A program made the translations under genes and the position numbers. Source: an uncultured Prevotella sp. (GTDB taxonomy: Bacteria > Bacteroidota > Bacteroidia > Bacteroidales > Bacteroidaceae). From it: a DNA stretch of 16,984 bases. The stretch covers positions 1 to 16,984 of the forward strand of contig CALIIG010000177.1 in the NCBI GenBank assembly GCA_938018155.1. Direction: 5' to 3'. Below are positions 14,465-16,984 of the stretch, piece by piece. Each line of letters begins with the position of its first letter. Positions within the stretch are counted from its first letter, which is position 1. The notes below the pieces were generated by a model that saw nothing but the letters and a program-made list of their open reading frames with translations, made no database searches and was not told the DNA's origin.

Positions 14465-16195
14465 ATGAGAAATAATTTAGCAACGTTTCTCTTTGGAGCA
14501 CTGGCTGTAACATCGTTTACAGCCTGCTCTGATGACAATATTGACACTTCTTCGCGCACAAGCTGGCCAAAAGACTCGCTCAGTGTATTCAGCGAGGCCG
14601 AATGGTTACCTGGTGGAGAGAAGGGAACTACAAGCAACGAACAGGGCTGCTACTCTAATCCTGTTCCACAAATAGAAAACAATCCCCAGCTCTATACAAC
14701 GTTCAAGACTGGTGAATTGTTCTTTGAGCACGATGCAAATACCTTTACAAAGCCCTTCTGGGGGCTGGGACCTGCTTACGTTCGTTCCGGCTGCGAATAC
14801 TGTCACCCCTCTTATGGGCATGGAAAAAGGCAGGACAGGTATCGTGCCAACGACATGGGTAACGGATATTTACTTGTAATTTACCACCCTACGGCAGGCA
14901 CAGATGGCAACGGTAAACCTTATGCTGCCAACAGTTACATTAGTGAAGTAACGGGCATGCCACAAACAAAGGCGGTGTATCCTTTCAAGGCACCCATTGA
15001 AGAAAGTGGTATTCATATTACATGGAAAACGGCAACCGACGAGCATGGCAACAAATTTCCCGACGGAGAAAGCTATAATCTCACTTATCCTGACGTGTCA
15101 ATTGACCGTGATGCTTTCAATACGTCGCCCAAACCAGACAATTATGCCGTACGCTTAGAGTCGACTATCGGCATGTATGGTACGGGGTTGCTAGATGCAA
15201 TCAGTCAGGATTCAATGAAGGTTCAATACCAACGTGAGGCCCTCTACGCCACCCTTAATCCGGGAATGTGGAATACAGGAGCCAACGACTGGGCACCTAC
15301 GGCATGGTATACTTTAGCCGATGGTACCAAACGCGTCAAGAAATTTACCTACGCTATGACGCGTGCGGCTCTGCTCGACGGTCCTGGTGCTAATGCTATC
15401 TGGAATATTACCAACGTAACACGCTCTGACCGCCATTACCTTTACACTTCAAAGGCATGGGCCAAAAGGATGAGTGAGGATCAGGATGTGATTAAAACAA
15501 TAAAGGAAGACGGCCAATCGGTAACATCATGGCTACATCCTTATTATGCCGATGGCACAGATACGGGTATCTCACAGATGGTAAACAAGCTGCTCGGACT
15601 AAATACAAATACTCCCGCTAACCGCGCAGACTATGAGAATTACGTCATGCACAATGCTCCCTGGAACAATCAAGAGGAGATGAGTAATGACAATTTCTAC
15701 GCCTTTGCCGTCTGGCACCGCGGACTTGGAGTGCCTCGTGCCCGCAACTTAGAAACAGAAGAGGTGCAGCGTGGCAAAAAACTCTTCTATGCTATGGGCT
15801 GTACACACTGCCACCGCCCGTCGTGGACCATCAAAGACGACACGGGCTGGCTCGACCCAATATCACGTCAATTCTGCAGCTTAGGCCATGGAATGCCCGA
15901 GTATAGCAACACGGTTATCTGGCCTTATACCGACCTTGTCCAGCACCGTATGTTTATGGAGAACGATATTCGCACCGGATGGTGCCGTACAACACCGCTG
16001 TGGGGCCGTGGATTATCGGTTCAGGAGACCGGCGAAGGCTGCCGTTTGCACGATAATCGCGCACGTAACGTTGTAGAGGCTATTATGTGGCACGGTTACA
16101 GTAAGAAAAGCGACGCCTACGCTGCTGCACAGAAATTCTACCGCTTAAGCAAAGCCGACCGCGATGCTGTGGTAGCATTCATCAACGCAATTTAA
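14465..16195 (+). CDS. Di-haem c-type oxidoreductase lipoprotein (DHOR/DUF1111 family)
   Basis: Two CxxCH haem-attachment motifs are present, CEYCH (110-114) and CTHCH (446-450), the spacing expected for the di-haem oxidoreductase family with a MauG/cytochrome c peroxidase-like fold. The C-terminal signature is clear: TPLWGRGL, LHDNRARNVVEAIMWHG, then a KFYRLSKADRDAVVAFINAI tail. Residues 1-20 are a lipoprotein signal with the cysteine at 21. The next residues, SDDNID, resemble the acidic surface-export signal, so the haems may be exposed outside the cell. Four more cysteines (62, 471, 507, 526) are not haem ligands and could form disulfides. The family's true substrate is unknown; members are annotated as thiol oxidoreductases but often lie next to imelysins, as here. 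Haem attachment needs a cytochrome c maturation system that is not in this window. Confidence 0.9.
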   Translation: MRNNLATFLFGALAVTSFTACSDDNIDTSSRTSWPKDSLSVFSEAEWLPGGEKGTTSNEQGCYSNPVPQIENNPQLYTTFKTGELFFEHDANTFTKPFWGLGPAYVRSGCEYCHPSYGHGKRQDRYRANDMGNGYLLVIYHPTAGTDGNGKPYAANSYISEVTGMPQTKAVYPFKAPIEESGIHITWKTATDEHGNKFPDGESYNLTYPDVSIDRDAFNTSPKPDNYAVRLESTIGMYGTGLLDAISQDSMKVQYQREALYATLNPGMWNTGANDWAPTAWYTLADGTKRVKKFTYAMTRAALLDGPGANAIWNITNVTRSDRHYLYTSKAWAKRMSEDQDVIKTIKEDGQSVTSWLHPYYADGTDTGISQMVNKLLGLNTNTPANRADYENYVMHNAPWNNQEEMSNDNFYAFAVWHRGLGVPRARNLETEEVQRGKKLFYAMGCTHCHRPSWTIKDDTGWLDPISRQFCSLGHGMPEYSNTVIWPYTDLVQHRMFMENDIRTGWCRTTPLWGRGLSVQETGEGCRLHDNRARNVVEAIMWHGYSKKSDAYAAAQKFYRLSKADRDAVVAFINAI

Positions 16196-16209
16196 TAGCA
16201 TCTATTTAT

Positions 16210-16248
16210 ATCCGCCAGACAAAGCACCAGCTTGTCTGGTGGATTTTT
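16210..16248 (+). terminator. Strong intrinsic terminator between the oxidoreductase and second imelysin genes
   Basis: ATCCGCCAGACAA (16210-16222) pairs with TTGTCTGGTGGAT (16232-16244, one G-U pair). An inner AGC/GCT pairing closes an ACCA loop with a one-base bulge. Five T follow. It lies only 40 bases before the next start codon, so it would cut or reduce expression of the second imelysin gene. Confidence 0.85.
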
Positions 16249-16287
16249 ATTGTCAACAGTATGCCATTTTTATTCGATTCCTAATTT

Positions 16288-16984
16288 ATGAGAAAGTCTT
16301 TACATTTATTTTTGTTATCGTCCATATTGATTTTTGTTTCATGTAATAGCAATGATGAAGACGGAAGCAAACGAAATGGTGGCGCGTTATCGTTAGAACA
16401 AGCCCTTGCCAACTGCATTGACAATACCATCATACCCTTAAATGCCAGGACGGCTCTGTATGCCGACTCGACCTATAACAGCATTGAGACATTGGAATAT
16501 GGGCATTATACACAAGCCCAAATAGACAAAACGGCACATCTTTTCCTCAATATGCGGCTGGCTTATGAGCGGACAGAGGGTTTCTTTCTTGGCGCAAATG
16601 CCAATTATTCTATTGATTCAGACATCAACAACTGGCCGTTAGACCATCACACTTTCGACCAGCTCATGACAAGTAACCGAAACCTGGACGACCCCGAAAG
16701 CCAACCATCATCTATCGTTGGCTTCCATGCTCTCGAATATATATTCTTTAGAAACGGGCAAATCAGGAGCTTTTCTGCCATCACCGAAAGAGAATTGATT
16801 TATGCAAAAGCCCTTATTAAACACCTGAGAATTAAGCTATTTCAGGTTGAATGTGGCTGGAACGGCGATGACAGCAGGGGCCATGTAGCATTGCTTAAGC
16901 TCAACAGCGCGCCCTATCTGGCTCCCGACGGAACCACATACCGTAATTATATGCTTACGAAATATACCATACGCCAGCTGGCTG
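16288..16984 (+). CDS. Second imelysin-family lipoprotein (cut by the right edge)
   Basis: The first 232 codons are visible. The protein starts MRKSLHLFLLSSILIFVSC, a lipoprotein signal with lipidated Cys19. The next residues, NSNDEDG, are acidic and suggest surface export. The imelysin motif GxHxxE appears as GFHALE followed by YIFFRNGQIR, almost parallel to GFHAIEFVIFRNGQPR of the upstream imelysin. The preceding GFFLGANANYSIDSDINNWP also matches its partner, so the two are paralogues flanking the di-haem oxidoreductase. No good promoter is seen in the 40 bases between the upstream terminator and this start. Expression may therefore come from read-through. The C-terminal half is outside the window. 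Confidence 0.88.
   Translation, partial: MRKSLHLFLLSSILIFVSCNSNDEDGSKRNGGALSLEQALANCIDNTIIPLNARTALYADSTYNSIETLEYGHYTQAQIDKTAHLFLNMRLAYERTEGFFLGANANYSIDSDINNWPLDHHTFDQLMTSNRNLDDPESQPSSIVGFHALEYIFFRNGQIRSFSAITERELIYAKALIKHLRIKLFQVECGWNGDDSRGHVALLKLNSAPYLAPDGTTYRNYMLTKYTIRQLA

Overview
The window looks like chromosomal DNA of a Bacteroidales bacterium, most likely Prevotellaceae. The signs are promoters of the Bacteroidetes type (TAnnTTTG at -7), weak or absent Shine-Dalgarno sequences, a DUF4348 lipoprotein, lipoproteins with acidic residues just after the lipidated cysteine, an imelysin locus, and a PheS with no adjacent pheT. No tRNA, rRNA, CRISPR array, insertion sequence or phage gene was seen.

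Left block, minus strand (1-2861): a short operon reads DUF4348 lipoprotein -> murB -> PhnP-like metallo-beta-lactamase-fold hydrolase. Directly after the hydrolase stop, and in the same frame, lies a piece of a type II 3-dehydroquinate dehydratase (aroQ) without its N-terminal half. It runs off the left edge. Divergent promoters separate this operon from pheS.

Middle block, plus strand (2943-10324): pheS, a terminator, a large MscS-family channel, another terminator, and then a non-coding stretch with a small array of GC-rich palindromic repeats. Next come kdsA and kdsD, two Kdo-pathway genes for lipopolysaccharide inner core. They are followed by a cardiolipin synthase-like phospholipase D protein and a terminator. 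The theme is envelope building and protection.

Right block (10434-16984): a minus-strand regulator joins a RIC/YtfE-like di-iron hemerythrin module to a LuxR-type DNA-binding domain. It is transcribed away from a plus-strand locus of outer-membrane porin, imelysin lipoprotein, di-haem c-type oxidoreductase lipoprotein and a second imelysin lipoprotein (cut by the window end). The 375-base divergent region holds a good promoter, a 17-base AT palindrome, an 11-bp long-range inverted repeat in a long 5' leader, and a 50-codon small ORF whose stop overlaps the porin start (TAATG). The most interesting proposal is that the di-iron regulator senses NO, oxygen or iron and controls this surface-exposed imelysin/di-haem locus. 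The gene content is seen in the sequence. The regulatory link and the iron role are inference.
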